A stretch of DNA of 37,659 bases. It comes from Ophryocystis elektroscirrha (Eukaryota > Apicomplexa > Conoidasida > Neogregarinorida > Ophryocystidae). The DNA is taken from positions 1 to 37,659 of the forward strand of contig JAQIFP010000018.1 of NCBI GenBank assembly GCA_030141585.1, given 5' to 3'. The notes under the pieces were generated by a model. That model was given only the letters and a program-made list of their open reading frames with translations, ran no database searches and was not told where the DNA came from. The position numbers and the translations under genes were made by a program. Each line of letters starts with the position of its first letter. The first letter of the stretch is position 1. Positions 26,748 to 37,659 of the stretch are shown one piece after another.

Positions 26748-27391
26748 ATGGTTTGTAAAATTTGCTCAACAGATAAAGGGACAGTTTTTGGAATACCGAT
26801 AGCAAAAGCAATATTATTATATGGTTTCTACCAATTGCTCGAAACCTTATTATTGGGAATAGATGCTTATCAAATGAAGTCAACCATTACCCGTAAAGCA
26901 GCTATAGTTGTGGGTTTTATTAACTGCATTGATGGACTAACTTCAATTTTAGCCGTTATATTAAAAAGCGATTTATTCGCTCTTGCAACATTTACCGGAT
27001 ATATTATAGACTGTGTTGGCTTCATAGTCTATGGTTTCATTCGATGTATATATTTAGAACATGATGAAGGTTTTCTTTTTACAATTATACTACTAAGCAT
27101 CAATATTATTATATGCTTTGTGGCCATACCAACTGCATTTACTTTATATCAACTGTTACTGGTAATTAAGATATTAAAAATTAAAAAGAAAAAACTATTT
27201 TAATACTGTAATTTTTTTTTTTTTTTTTTCAGTTCGGTGCTACTGGATGGGAGAAAATGAGTCCATCGGAATTTTTAAATGCAACCGTTCATAAAGAGAC
27301 TGTCGAATACTTGTCTAGAAACGAGACATTAAGAGATAAAAGTGATCTAGAAGAAGGAATTGATTCTGCAAATATCGCTCAATATGTTTGA
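26748..27391 (+). CDS. Four-helix membrane protein, 190 aa, unrecognised
   Basis: Two exons, 26748-27161 and 27233-27391, with a 71-nt intron ending in a long T tract before CAG; total 190 codons plus stop. Four hydrophobic segments lie at about residues 16-40, 49-72, 76-104 and 108-138, with a CKIC motif at positions 3-6. The hydrophilic C-terminal tail of about 50 residues is acidic and carries possible phosphorylation sites (MSPSEFLNAT). There is no cleavable signal peptide. The tetraspan layout with a short N-terminus and longer tail resembles small multi-pass proteins of endomembranes or pellicle, but no family could be named. Confidence 0.8.
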
Positions 27392-27908
27392 ACGAAACAT
27401 ATTTTTACTAAACAATTTGTTTTAGGTCAACGTCTTATATTTTTTAATCCTTTTTGTTATTTCTCATACATTTTGTGTTTCCAAACTAAATGAGAGTATC
27501 ATCATTTTTTAACATAATTATTTTATAATTATAAAAAAAAAAAGTATTTATTTGTTGTTTTTTAACAAATATATCAAAATTTCAACACAATGAGTATACA
27601 CACAGCGTATAAGAAAAAGTTCTTTTATTTTTTAAATATATATAAAGTTTTATCACGGTCGGGATAAAACAGAAATAAAAATATATCAATAGTAAAATTA
27701 ATAAAGCTATATTGTTGTTTATATTATAAATCTTATATATAGATATTTATATTATTTTATTCTAGAATACCTCAAGGTTAATATATATTTATAAATTTAT
27801 ATTAATTATAAATTATAAAAAACCTTTTTTTTTTTTAAATTAGTAATAATTATTATAATACTTATATTTTTATCTCTTTATATTGATAAATAACCTTATC
27901 AGAATAGC
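27392..27908. other. Convergent intergenic region
   Basis: The 517 bp between the stop of the membrane protein gene and the stop of pantothenate kinase. It is AT-rich with several poly-A/T runs (27532-27543, 27824-27836), presumably carrying both 3' UTRs. No gene was found. Confidence 0.55.
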
Positions 27909-29636
27909 TTATAAAACATACCACTCTAATAAAGCTCCTAGAGCTCCGAGATAGCCATTATGTTTGAGGAATAAAATCTATTTTGAGATGTACTTAGAAA
28001 CCTAAATTACTTCAAAAGGGTGTATGTCTGAGCCAGATTCATTTGTTTCATTTAAAGAATATTTTTGTGCTACTAATTTTTCTGGTATTTGTGATTGTTC
28101 AGGCTTCTAAAGTAATTAATTATTGTATTATTTTGTAAAGTCCTTATTAAACAAGTACTTACATTTTTATAATGGTAAGTAGTTTTATAAAACTCTACAC
28201 CATTTGTTATAGCTTGCATAATAGTAGGATTTTTTTGAACAAATTTCCCTGTAAATATAATTCTAAAATATGAATTATTTTACTAGATAAATAGAAACAA
28301 AAATTACCTGTAAGTTTCTTGAAAGGTTCCTATTAAATAACTCAAATATCCTAAATTATGAGCTATCATAAATACTAAGCTACGCGCTATATTTTCAGGT
28401 CTATATATATATCAAAAATTGTTAATTATACTTCTTTATTTCATCTAAATCAATGTCCATAGACCAACACGGTTCAAGCCTTCCAAAACTACTTGCTAAT
28501 AAATTCCCTGGCAATGTAGATGACCCAGCGGAGTCTCCCGTTAAATCTGCTACTGTTAAATCTAAGCAATTAGAGCCTTTTTCAGCTAGTTCCATGACTG
28601 AATCAAAAGTGGTCACACCGAGAAGTGTTTTAGCTAATCCTAGTACAGTTCCGCCTCCCAAGCATGTCCCAGAAACGCGCTTAAATTTAGTTGCGCTCTC
28701 TACCTGGAAATCTTTTGTAGAAATTAAGGTTCAAATTTACTTTAATAATTGAAACTCCCGATCCAATATTCATTACTAAATAAGGATATATGTTGCAAGT
28801 CTATATATTAAACTCCTTAAAATTTGCTTGAGGAATTACCAGCGTCTCATTTTTTATCACGTATTTAGGAAGATCAAAGCGTATTAGCTCATCGGGTTTA
28901 TTTAATATAAACGATAAAGCTTTAATTATCGAATACATTTCATCTAGTTTGTTTACAGTAAACTGTATTTCATTTTCGAACGCCTTTTGATATTTATGTG
29001 CGCCTCCTCCCGTTATAAATAAATTTTCGTTATTCAAGCCGTAAGCTGTATATATATTTATGACAACTTTATTGTAAAAAATTATCATCTTATTTCAATA
29101 TTATACATATATAAATATATATATTTATATTACGTCTCATTAATTTCATTAGTATGTATATATACATATGTATCTATTGTATGTATATATGGATATATTT
29201 ACGGATATATATATATATATGTGTATATATAATATAAGTGAAATTTATTTGTTATTCAACAAGTTATTATTAATATAATTAAATGTTAAAGTACATGTAA
29301 ATACATGTTTGTAAAATTTTAAAGTAATGCACATAAAGTAAATTGACATGTAAAACTCTTATATATTATTCTGCCTATACCTTTCAATTGTTGAATAAAA
29401 TTTAAAACGCCTGTAGAGTCTATGTATCTAAATAAGAAAGTAGCAACAATTTCATGATTATCGTAAACAGGCAAATCTAGATGGGAACCCGGGTTGTACG
29501 TAATGGAGTCAAGAAATGTAATCAAATCTAAATGATAAGATACTGGCTTTAATATTATTATTTTTGTTAAAGTTCCTCCAATATCTAAAGCCCATGTTAC
29601 TTGATTTTTTAATTTTGAAAAGTTAATATGAACCAT
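27909..29636 (-). CDS. PANK: Pantothenate kinase, eukaryotic type II
   Basis: Phosphorylates pantothenate in the first step of coenzyme A synthesis. Eight exons, high to low: 29636-29381, 29045-28840, 28800-28741, 28703-28432, 28400-28308, 28262-28163, 28106-28011, 27977-27909; total 383 codons plus stop. It has the sugar-kinase/actin fold signatures of the family: phosphate loop DIGGTLTK (18-25), ITGGGAHK near 96-103, KLDEM with Glu121 aligning with the catalytic glutamate of human PANK3, NIGSGVSI (165-172), CLGGGTVLG (188-196), ASSFG, RIIFTGKFV, and the terminal HNGYLGALGALL. That last motif is only recovered by the final short exon after a 33-nt intron; an open frame ending at 28002 would lose it. 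The enzyme looks complete and active. It is divergent from the CBM20 gene. Confidence 0.92.
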
Positions 29637-29964
29637 AATCAAGTAATACAAATACTTCTTGCAAGTTTATTACATATATTCACAATTTGCCTCTATACAC
29701 ATTGGTTTGAATAGTCAAACTCCTGTTTGAAATATTTGCGTATTTATATACTGTACTTATGCCATTTCATCAAATTTTTCATAGCAAAATACTCATACAT
29801 TTAATGGAAAAAGCAAACTTAGTGTTTATTTCTCAATCGTTACTTAAAAAAAAAAAAAAGAACAATCCAATTTATTTTATATTAGAGAAATGTGTAAAAA
29901 AAAAGTACACTTAAATTAACATTAGTAAAAAAAAAATAATTAGCGAATTTATTAATTCGTGATA
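29637..29964. promoter_or_regulatory. Divergent promoter region, PANK and CBM20 gene
   Basis: The 328 bp between two divergent start codons. It is AT-rich with a poly-A tract at 29847-29859 and further A-runs at 29896-29904 and 29926-29936 upstream of the CBM20 gene. No known motif was recognised. Confidence 0.5.
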
Positions 29965-30906
29965 ATGTCTTTTAACCTTAACTTGCAAACTAGCGAAGAT
30001 GTACTTCGCTTATATGAAAAGGCATTAGAAGAATCACTTAAAATTGAAGAAGAAAATGGAAAAAAATTTCGACAAAGAAGAACTTTATTATTTGAAATTG
30101 GCTATCCGTTAAAGGTGAAATATACAACATAGTAGAATATGCAATATCAGTATGGTCAAAATTTACACGTCGTTGGATCTATTGAATCACTTGGTTATTG
30201 GGACGTTCATAAATCGTTCTCTTTGAATTGGACTCCATCACATCTATGGAGAAATACATTAAGTGTTTCAACCGAAGGTATAAAAGCTATAAAATAGTAC
30301 CAATTTATTATTTTTATATATATTAACTGTGAGCATATATTTATAATTGGCTATAGAGTTATTTTTAGTGTTATATTACCATAAAAAAATACTTAGTATA
30401 TAAAAATAATACTACTTACATGTCTTTCTACGTCAAATTTAATATTCCTTAACGTTTTTTTTCAAAATATTGTTAAATAATTGGTGGTTAATATTATTTT
30501 GCTATCGTAATATTGATGGTTACACATATATATATATATAATTATATATATATATATCAGTCAATTTTTTAATATCCATGTAATCTTATTGTAAATAATA
30601 ATTATAAATTTGAGTTTTAAAAGAAGTTGCAAGTGTTATTTATTAACATGATTGTGTAGAAAGTATTATGAAGTAATTTATATACACCAATTTATGCTTT
30701 TAGATGAAATTATTGAATTTAAGTATGTCATAAAAAATGACAATGGAGATGTAATATGGGAACCAGGCCCAAATCATAGGGTATGTAAAAAATAAAATTC
30801 ATTATTGTTTCCAAAGGTGAACGTAAATGTTCCAAATATTATAATCCGAACTAATGATGTATGGGGTATCACAAACATTATAGAACCTTCGAGAATTACT
30901 GCATAA
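29965..30906 (+). CDS. Small CBM20 starch-binding-domain protein, 147 aa
   Basis: Four exons: 29965-30114, 30151-30277, 30704-30780, 30817-30906; total 147 codons plus stop. Residues 1-50 form a charged, probably helical leader (LRLYEKALEESLKIEEENG). From residue 51 a CBM20 beta-sandwich is recognisable: NLHVVGSIESLGYWD with Trp67 at a starch-contact position, then LNWTPSHLWRNTLSV, EFKYVIKN, and VIWEPGPNH, the family's WE-x-G-x-N turn. No catalytic domain (amylase, phosphatase or dikinase) is attached, so the protein probably targets or organises storage polysaccharide, or forms part of a complex. It has no signal peptide, which suggests cytosolic location. If the organism stores amylopectin or floridean-type starch in the cytosol this would fit. 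The domain call is firm; the role is inference. Confidence 0.85.
30278..30703 (+). other. Long intron of the CBM20 gene with AT palindrome
   Basis: A 426-nt intron inside the CBM20 domain. At about 30527-30557 two (AT)n runs flank a central AATT, giving a self-complementary segment. No gene was seen in the intron. Confidence 0.65.
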
Positions 30907-30982
30907 AGCTGTAATTAATTACATATTTTTATTTTTAAATTAATATTTCTATAGATGAATTACTGGTTTAGTTAAGCTAAAT

Positions 30983-31449
30983 TTAAAAACGCATGGGAGC
31001 TCTCATAATCATGTTTCCTTCTCCACCAGCCATAGCTGCTTGTTCCACTTTGGACTTAGCTGCAGGATGATTTTGTAGTTCCATAGGAACTACGTTATTT
31101 GTAGAAATTAATAATTGTTTAAGGTCATAATAGAGACCAGAGTCATCTTCAGTACAAAATGATATAGCCGTTCCTTTTCTTCCTGCACGACCAGTTCTCC
31201 CGATACGATGTGTGTAATTTCGAATATCTTTTGGCATGTCAAAGTTGATTACAAGTTGAACGCCTTCTATATCTATACCACGACCGGCAACATCAGTTGC
31301 TACTAATATATCCACATTTCCTTTCTTAAACTCATTTAACGACATTTCACGAGTATCTTGAGCTTTACCACCATGCAGCGAAGTTGCACTAATCAAAATA
31401 TATCAAAACAAAACAGTTGTATTACAATGAATATATCATATGAATGTCT

Positions 31450-31484
<35 letters not shown>

Positions 31485-34400
31485 TAGTTATAAGAATGCA
31501 TATATATAATATATTTATATTTAAAGATAATAGCTTTATCACTACATATAAGATTTCAACAATTTCATTCATATCTTACTATAATCTAATATAATATATA
31601 TAATAAAATATACAAATAAGTCTTGTAAATAAGGATACGGCAACTTTATTTAATGCATATGACTTTTACCTGAATCCCATTTTATATAAAGTCTTAGCTA
31701 AAACATCTGCAGCTTTCTTTTGATTAACAAAAACGATGATTGGAGGATCCGCAGTTTCAAGTATTTCTTGCAACCGCTAAAAATTAATGATACAAAAGAT
31801 TGGTTTTACCTGTCTTTTTCTGCTTTCAGTGATAAATTCTAATCTTTGTTCAATAGCTCTTTTGCCAGCGCCTGGATCTCCTATAGAAATATAGGCGGGA
31901 GATCTCAAATATTTTCTGGCTAATCTCTCAACAGCTGCGGGCATGGTTGCGGAAAACATTTGAGTTAATCGAAACTTCCTGTATCCCGCTTTAGTTTCTA
32001 ACTCTTGCTGCAAGGCTAAGTTCTCATCTAGTGATTTAAAGTTTGTAGAAGGTATTTGATCTAGGATCCAATTTACTACTTCTTCAAAACCCATATCAAT
32101 CATTCTAAAAATGAGTATATAATAATCATGCATTTTAAATTAAATACCATATATACAAATAATATAATTTATAATTTTTTTTGGTTTATATAATTACAAA
32201 TATGAAGTTTTACCGATCAGCTTCATCTAAAATAACGTAATTACATTGACTTAAGACTGTGTAAGCTCGTTCGAGACAGTCTCGTATACGTCCAGGGGTA
32301 CCGATAACTATTTCAGCTCTATATCAGCAAATTTTAACGAAGCAAATGTACCCTTTTCGTAATTCGAATGCTTGAGCTTCCGCACTCCTGCCTCCAACAA
32401 CTGCAACTGCACGGCAGACAATAACTTGAGAAAACTTTTGAACCTCTTCTTCAATTTGAATAGCTAATTCTCTAAATATCAATTAAATTAAAGCATTGAT
32501 TGATTACCTGGATGGTGCAAGAACTAAAGCATACGGTCCACTTTGACTAGTTTCATCTGTGAGAGCAGGTAAACTACCAACATATGTAACCATAGGCAAA
32601 ACAAAAGCGGCAGTCTTTCCTGAACTTATTTTTTTGTAAATAATACATTTATGTAATTACCCTGTTTCTGCTATTCCTATTAAATCACGCATTTCAAGTG
32701 CTATTGGAATAGCTTGCAATTGAATAGGTGTTGGCTTTTCATACCCTACCTGGAAAAAACTAATGATATGAAATATTGTAAATGTGTTTAACGCATGTTG
32801 TATTATGGTAAGCTTGATAATACTTTAAACTGTTCACAATCAAATATTATTCTAATATTATCTTATATATATATATATATATAATAATATAAGATAATAT
32901 TATTTTTTTATATCTTATATATTATCTTATATATTATCCTATATACTATTACTATAATAATTACTATTACTACTATTATTATTGTTATTTTTAATATATG
33001 TTTTCATTATTGAAAAGTTTTATGTTTAATATAAAGTTTAATATCTAACTATCTAAACTATTTTGAAGCAAGCTAGTTTGTTAATTCACCTTTTTAATTG
33101 CTTCAATTAAAGCAGGCGGTAAATTTGATTCTTCCCAGCATCGCATAGGAGGGGGAACTCGTCCTCCTTTAATGTAAATCTCATAATCTTCACGAAAAAT
33201 GCGCCAGTCTCTGTCTTGCATTTCCTCATATTTTTTTTCACACCAGTGCCGTTTACTGGCATTTCCAGTCTATATAAAATATAATGCTCTATATTTCAGT
33301 ACATCCAAATCTCTTTGTTTTATTAATAATTCTCTATCTGCAATAGCAGTTATTTGTTCGCCCCCAACTTGAGTCCGATGTTTTATCAATTCATCATAAA
33401 AATTGTTATATTTTCGTTGTTCTCTAGTCAGTTTTATATAAAAAAAAAAATAACTTACCTAACGTCAATTCCTGCACGGAAACCACGGCCAAATAAGAGT
33501 TGAGGCTCAACACGGCTTAAATATAAAGTATTACTGTCGCCACGAGTAGTGTCTTCAATTGAATTCCATTCAAAGTTGAATATATTTCTAAACTTTTCAG
33601 ACGGTTTTTGTAGCTTTTTGGACTCTTTTTTCAACCCTAGATAATGTTGACGAATTTGCTCTAATAATTTCTCCTAGAAAACTTAGGATGAAAAAACCAA
33701 TTAATAAATTATTTGTTATTAGCGATAACAACCGTATATATATATATATATATACTTTGGTATACGCTCTTATTCAGATATATGCAAACAATCATAAAAT
33801 TATTATTTTTATTACATTTTGATTATTCGTTATTTCCGTATTTTTAATGTTTAATAACTTAAGCTTGCTTAAGGTAGATTGTGTAGTTTCGTCATAGGGC
33901 AGAAGTTTTTCACATTGAGGTTTTGTTGGCTTGTCACTAACGCTGTAATAAAAACAATACACATAATTTATGTACTGCATATTACACAACTATCTTTTAA
34001 AAATTAGCTAGGATATATTTTTGTACGTTATATATATATATAGATGCATAATTATTAATAATTAATAATAGTAATAATAATAATTATCAATATAAATAAT
34101 AATTAAAAATAATAATTTAAATTATAAATATTATTATTATTAATAATAATAATAATAATAAATATCTTTAAGCTAAAAATTACTTTTCCGCTTTATCAGT
34201 ATTGCGAGTGGAGGTGTCTGCATCGCGAAAGGAAATTTTTCGGGTATCTGATTCTAAATATTGTTAAATAGTACTGAATATATTACTTGACGTTGTAGAT
34301 ACACTTTTTGTATTTCCTGAAGTCATCTAAACAATTGCTTATCTAAAGTAAAGAATGTACTTTGGGGTCTTGGGACATGTACTGTTTTCGATGCTTTAAA

Positions 34401-34779
34401 ACAGCTTCTTCTCGTTCCCTTTCAGCTTGCTTCTAAATATTCATTACATTTAATATTTAATTACTAGTTTTTCTTCTTCCTCTTTCACTAATTGTTCTCT
34501 TTGTTTTTTTGATAAAAATACAATTCCTGTCTCATTTTGAGGTCTTACGCTAACTTTTTTCTTAGAATTGGTCTCAGATTCCGGTTTTTTCGATACATCG
34601 CGTTTTTGACGTTTTGATGTGCTTTTCTCAGGCTGTCGAATAGGTTTTTCAGAGGCATATGAAGATTTGTGCCGATATCTCGAAAACCCGTCATTTGTAT
34701 ATAATGAATCATATTTTGATTTGTCAGAATATGATGTTCGATATGCAGTAGGACCGTAAGAATCTTTACGGTGCGACAT
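30983..34779 (-). CDS. PRP28: DEAD-box RNA helicase PRP28/DDX23 (spliceosomal)
   Basis: Displaces U1 snRNA from the 5' splice site during spliceosome activation. Fifteen exons, high to low: 34779-34465, 34432-34361, 34326-34287, 34253-34184, 33942-33816, 33673-33459, 33423-33303, 33269-33090, 32749-32661, 32624-32508, 32471-32352, 32318-32214, 32104-31810, 31776-31670, 31388-30983; total 792 codons plus stop. The charged N-terminus contains FLSKKQREQ. The PRP28-specific region follows: [43 protein letters not shown]. The helicase core has [10 protein letters not shown] (Q motif), AETGSGKT (I), PSRELA (Ia), TPGR, DEAD (II), SAT (III), VFVNQKK (IV), [10 protein letters not shown] (V) and [10 protein letters not shown] (VI). 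All catalytic motifs are intact. The order of specific motifs separates it from DED1/DDX3. Confidence 0.95.
31454..31481. repeat. (AT)n microsatellite in a PRP28 intron
   Basis: About 14 AT dinucleotides inside the 281-nt intron (31389-31669) of PRP28. The plus-strand open frame covering it is low-complexity noise. Confidence 0.9.
32750..33089 (-). repeat. PRP28 intron with a long inverted repeat
   Basis: A 340-nt intron just upstream of the Q-motif exon. It contains a perfect 15-bp inverted repeat, 32853-32867 against 32888-32902, around a 20-nt AT-only loop, followed by tandem copies of a TATATTATCTTA-like unit (about 32910-32945) and an ATT-type repeat (about 32950-32985). Confidence 0.8.
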
Positions 34780-35137
34780 TTAATATATTTACTGAATTTT
34801 TTAATAAAATTCAAGGTAACAGTTACTATGCCAGATATGCTATTTGTATTTTAGCTTCAAAAAAAGCAGGAATTTGCACCTTTATAGTACTAGTCCAAAA
34901 AAACAAAGGGGTTTTCTATTTAATATAAACAGTTTATAATATTTCAATAAATTAGTATTTTCACCTTTTTTTTCAAAATTTTTTTATTTTTTTCAAATAA
35001 AGTGTTTGTTTTATTATTTGTCTTAATATAGTGCTAGAATAATATGGAATTAGTGTTAGGAATGAAATCAATATATATCTAGGTGACGTGCCTATAAACA
35101 GTATCTGTAGCTCAAAAAACGCTACGCTGCGTTTGAA
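34780..35137. promoter_or_regulatory. Divergent promoter region, PRP28 and NUP155-like
   Basis: The 358 bp between the two start codons. T-runs at 34964-34995 and a somewhat less AT-biased 35080-35137 segment that contains GACGTGCC and ACGCTACGCTGCG, unusual CpG-bearing sequence for this DNA. No named element was recognised. Confidence 0.5.
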
Positions 35138-36717
35138 ATGAATGACACACAAGAGGACGTGTGCTTATTACGGCCCGGTATGAGCTTTAAGCGTACGGGG
35201 AAAGGATTGCCGTTAGATGTTAATGATATGTTTAAAACACAAGAAACACCTGTGAAAAAAAATTCACACACAATGACCTTAACTCCAATAAGACCATTAA
35301 ATCGTTCTTTCAATGATTACTCGTATACAAAAGATGTTTTTAATACCAATAATTCTTTTATGGAAAATACTTTAAAGGACTTTTCATACAAGCCTTCAAG
35401 TATACCAGACCCTCAAAGTGCTGTTTTCCTTAATACTGCTCCTATATCGCAAATATTACGTCCAGATAGTAAAGAAGCTAAAGAAGTCCCAAAGTCCATC
35501 AATAACTACAGCTATAGAAATCGTTATCTTGAAAATAGTCCAGAAACAAATTCAGAGTTAAGATCTGTGATACGCATAGGAGCAAATAGTAAAATAAAAA
35601 AGAAATCTGATAATAGTAAATCTACGGAATCTGCGAAAATTAGTGAAAATATTGAGCAAAGATATAAATTATTTGAAAACTCCAATTCAGGAGAACTCGA
35701 TAATACTCAGTCATCTGTGTCCGACTTAACTAATTTTGACCAGCTTAATTCCATATTCAGTCAATGCATATTGCATGATGAAAGGTTTTTAGTTATTGAT
35801 AAAACTATTCTTTTTCCCGGTGATTATAAAAATGTAACCAAGGTATTCACAAGAAATACCGATCTTTTTGATACGCCTGAAGAGTTAAAGCAAGCTGCAC
35901 AAAACCAAGTTCCTTTTATCTGTGGGCACGTTGCTAGTAATAATACATAGTCATTTTGTTGCACATCGAAAAAGCGATATAGCTTTTTTGCTAGAGTATT
36001 ATATTTTTTTATTTTTATAGTTTTTTATTATATCACTGATACAGTCAGGCAGTATAAATTTGTTAGTTTATAATGTATTTAGTATATTATTATTTGTTTT
36101 TCAGTGTAAATTACGTTATTTACATATTAACGTAAATCCAATTAAAAAAAAAAATATTCTATATAATTTTAAAGTACAAAATCGATATTTTTGTTCTATA
36201 CATTATAAATTTGTTAGTTTATATTTATGATTGCATACAGAATCATTAAATGGTTTTTATAGCGCTAATACTTTATTGTAATTTTTTTTTTTTGAAACAT
36301 TGCTTAATTAATAGTTAGAAATGCCATGCTTTTGATATTATTTATTTTTGCACATAGACCTGAGTTCTTTTTATTGGACTAATGAAAGGATGTTATACAT
36401 ATGGAAATGGTCGAAACCTGAAGAGCCTATCTGTAAGCAAAATGAACATGCATTTATTGTATATAGTAAAGTATGAGCTAGAGTCCACGATAACAGCCAT
36501 CGGTTCATTGAAAACAGATTCATCCATCAAGTCCAATAGTTGTCTTCCTGAAGAACTAAGAGTAATCATACCACTTATTCACAAATGTGTCATGCATTTG
36601 TAAATAAGAATATATATAGGCTTGTATTTAAATTATATAAGCAATAATGTTATCATGTATATTCATCTTTCTATGTTTTCACTACTGCATGTTTTTGAAT
36701 ATATATTTAAATATTGC

Positions 36718-36754
<37 letters not shown>

Positions 36755-37659
36755 GTATAGCTGTTATTTGGTGTATTTGACATATACATAATGATTTATG
36801 TATTATATTACATGCTTGATGTGTATTTAGACTGCTTCGGAATGGTTACTCATTGCTACGCGAGCCAATATTGTATTATGGCGTGTTCATTGTGATTCTC
36901 TTTCAAGTGTTTTAACTGCTGCACCCACTGCTTTTTCTCAGCCTGTTGACGCTGAAGTTACATGTATAGTTAGTCACCAAGCTTCTAAAAAATTTTTCTA
37001 CGCCGGTAATTTATTGATTCCATCGACTTATATTTTCTAAAAATCTTATACTTCCAATAATATTGTGATATCTTATGCGTTATTTTATAGTCAGACTGAT
37101 AAATAATTAAACTTAAGTATCAATTTAACAGAAATCCAAAATAATATATATTTCATGCATTTTATTATTTATTTTTTTATTCTTCATCATTTAATATGTG
37201 TATACATACTTTGAAATAAGTGTTGTTACAAACACGTATATATTTATTGTAAAAGTTGAAACAGTTCATTATAAGTAGCTGATTAGATCTAGCCCAATGT
37301 ACATATAAGTATATAATTTTTTAAATGTATTATAATAAAGTTAATATTTATGACTGCTAAAATATTTTATATCAAAACAGCATAGATTATTATATAGTCT
37401 TATATAATATTATAATAATATATTAATTAGCTATATAATGTTAATATATATTAAAATATATATAACCTTACTTATTATACGAATTCATGTATATTAGCAT
37501 ATTCTCAACCTTAATAACTATTTACAATTAATATTATAGTCAATATTCTTTTTGGTAGATAATTACGGAACTATCAAAGAATTTGTCATCGGCACATCCA
37601 GTCAAATCAAAAACTTAAGATTTTCAATTAGTAATAGGATATCTTCATGGAATAATACG
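35138..37659 (+). CDS. NUP155/NUP170-like inner-ring nucleoporin, N-terminal part
   Basis: Runs off the window. Exons: 35138-35936, 36358-36432, 36467-36561 (or to 36588), 36831-37005, 37559 onward; phases agree. Residues 1-200 are polar and probably disordered. Then TPEELKQAAQNQVPFICGHV leads across a 421-nt intron into SSFYWTNERMLYIWKW, a 34-nt intron, ESTITAIGSLK, EWLLIATRANIVLW, VTCIVSHQASKKFFYA and DNYGTIKEF. The spacing follows the N-terminal beta-propeller of NUP155: PPELVEQ, AWLTIDSDIFMWN, ETILAVGLVK, HLLVLAT, LAGKDGCLYE in the human protein. These proteins anchor the inner ring of the nuclear pore. Assignment rests on this order of weak matches, so another WD-like protein remains possible. 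A single-exon reading of 35138-35950 as a 270-aa protein would miss the propeller. Confidence 0.65.
36053..36223. repeat. Exact 20-bp direct repeat in the first NUP155-like intron
   Basis: The same 20-mer, beginning TATAAATTTG and ending TTAGTTTATA, occurs at 36053-36072 and 36204-36223, 151 bp apart, both inside the intron 35937-36357. Its non-simple core (TTTGTTAGTTT) makes it less trivial than the microsatellites nearby. Confidence 0.85.
36722..36751. repeat. (AT)n microsatellite in a NUP155-like intron
   Basis: About 15 AT dinucleotides between the ITAIG and EWLLIAT exons. The surrounding intron sequence is AT-rich without other features. Confidence 0.9.
37006..37558 (+). other. Longest intron in the window (NUP155-like)
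   Basis: A 553-nt intron, donor GTAATT at 37006 and acceptor TAG at 37558, phase 1, within the beta-propeller. AT-rich throughout (TATATAATATTATAAT-like stretches at 37370-37470). I see no gene in it. Confidence 0.6.

Noticed and set aside
28453..28752. Plus-strand 99-codon open frame
   Set aside because: Antisense to the PANK exon containing the GGGT motif.
31358..31594. Plus-strand open frame over an (AT)n run
   Set aside because: Spans a PRP28 exon end and intron; the translation is mostly Tyr-Ile repeats from the microsatellite.
35138..35950. Stand-alone 270-aa gene
   Set aside because: Its end contains a donor at 35937 whose phase matches the acceptor at 36358, and the joined protein follows the nucleoporin propeller order.

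Overview
The window is nuclear DNA of a very AT-rich, intron-dense unicellular eukaryote. Almost every gene is split by GT-AG introns, most of them only 30-40 nt long (31-34 nt is commonest), with a second class of about 200-550 nt. TAA, TAG and TGA all act as stops, so the standard code fits. Gene content (TERT, PRP28/DDX23, a NUP155-type nucleoporin, an AMPK/SNF1 alpha subunit, type II pantothenate kinase, a CBM20 starch-binding protein) is that of a free-living or parasitic protist. Base composition and tiny introns resemble apicomplexans and related alveolates, and the starch-binding protein would suit a lineage that stores amylopectin, but the lineage cannot be fixed from this window. No bacterial operons, tRNA, rRNA, transposon or CRISPR array were seen.

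Layout, left to right. 351-12569 (+) holds one giant gene of about 40 exons, rebuilt here by following splice phase through every junction. It encodes a roughly 2,716-residue membrane protein with a large beta-rich N-terminal half, a cluster of membrane segments, an acidic serine-rich linker, EF-hands, a C-terminal hydrophobic block and a terminal putative-Ig (He_PIG-like) domain; I do not recognise it as a named family. 12630-14236 (+) is an unrecognised 430-aa gene starting only 60 bp after it. 18424-14282 (-) is a complete telomerase reverse transcriptase, 1,012 aa, 8 exons, ending 45 bp from the stop of the preceding convergent gene. 19099-18845 (-) is a tiny gene, 21044-19129 (-) a 540-aa unrecognised gene in 7 exons, and 22270-21375 (-) a 191-aa unrecognised gene.

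22470-25096 (+) is a full AMPK/SNF1 catalytic subunit, followed by a cysteine-rich 192-aa protein (25290-26165, +) and a four-helix membrane protein (26748-27391, +). Pantothenate kinase (29636-27909, -) is divergent from the CBM20 protein (29965-30906, +). PRP28/DDX23 (34779-30983, -) is divergent from the NUP155/NUP170-like gene (35138 to the window end, +, incomplete).

The exon models were derived by hand: every junction keeps reading frame and every complete gene sums to a multiple of three, which is strong internal evidence. The genes have no obvious shared pathway; they look like a compact housekeeping segment with three divergent and several convergent pairs. The most unusual items are the giant modular membrane protein, the compact complete TERT, and the 30-40 nt intron class including two GT-AG segments that are in-frame and open whether or not they are spliced.
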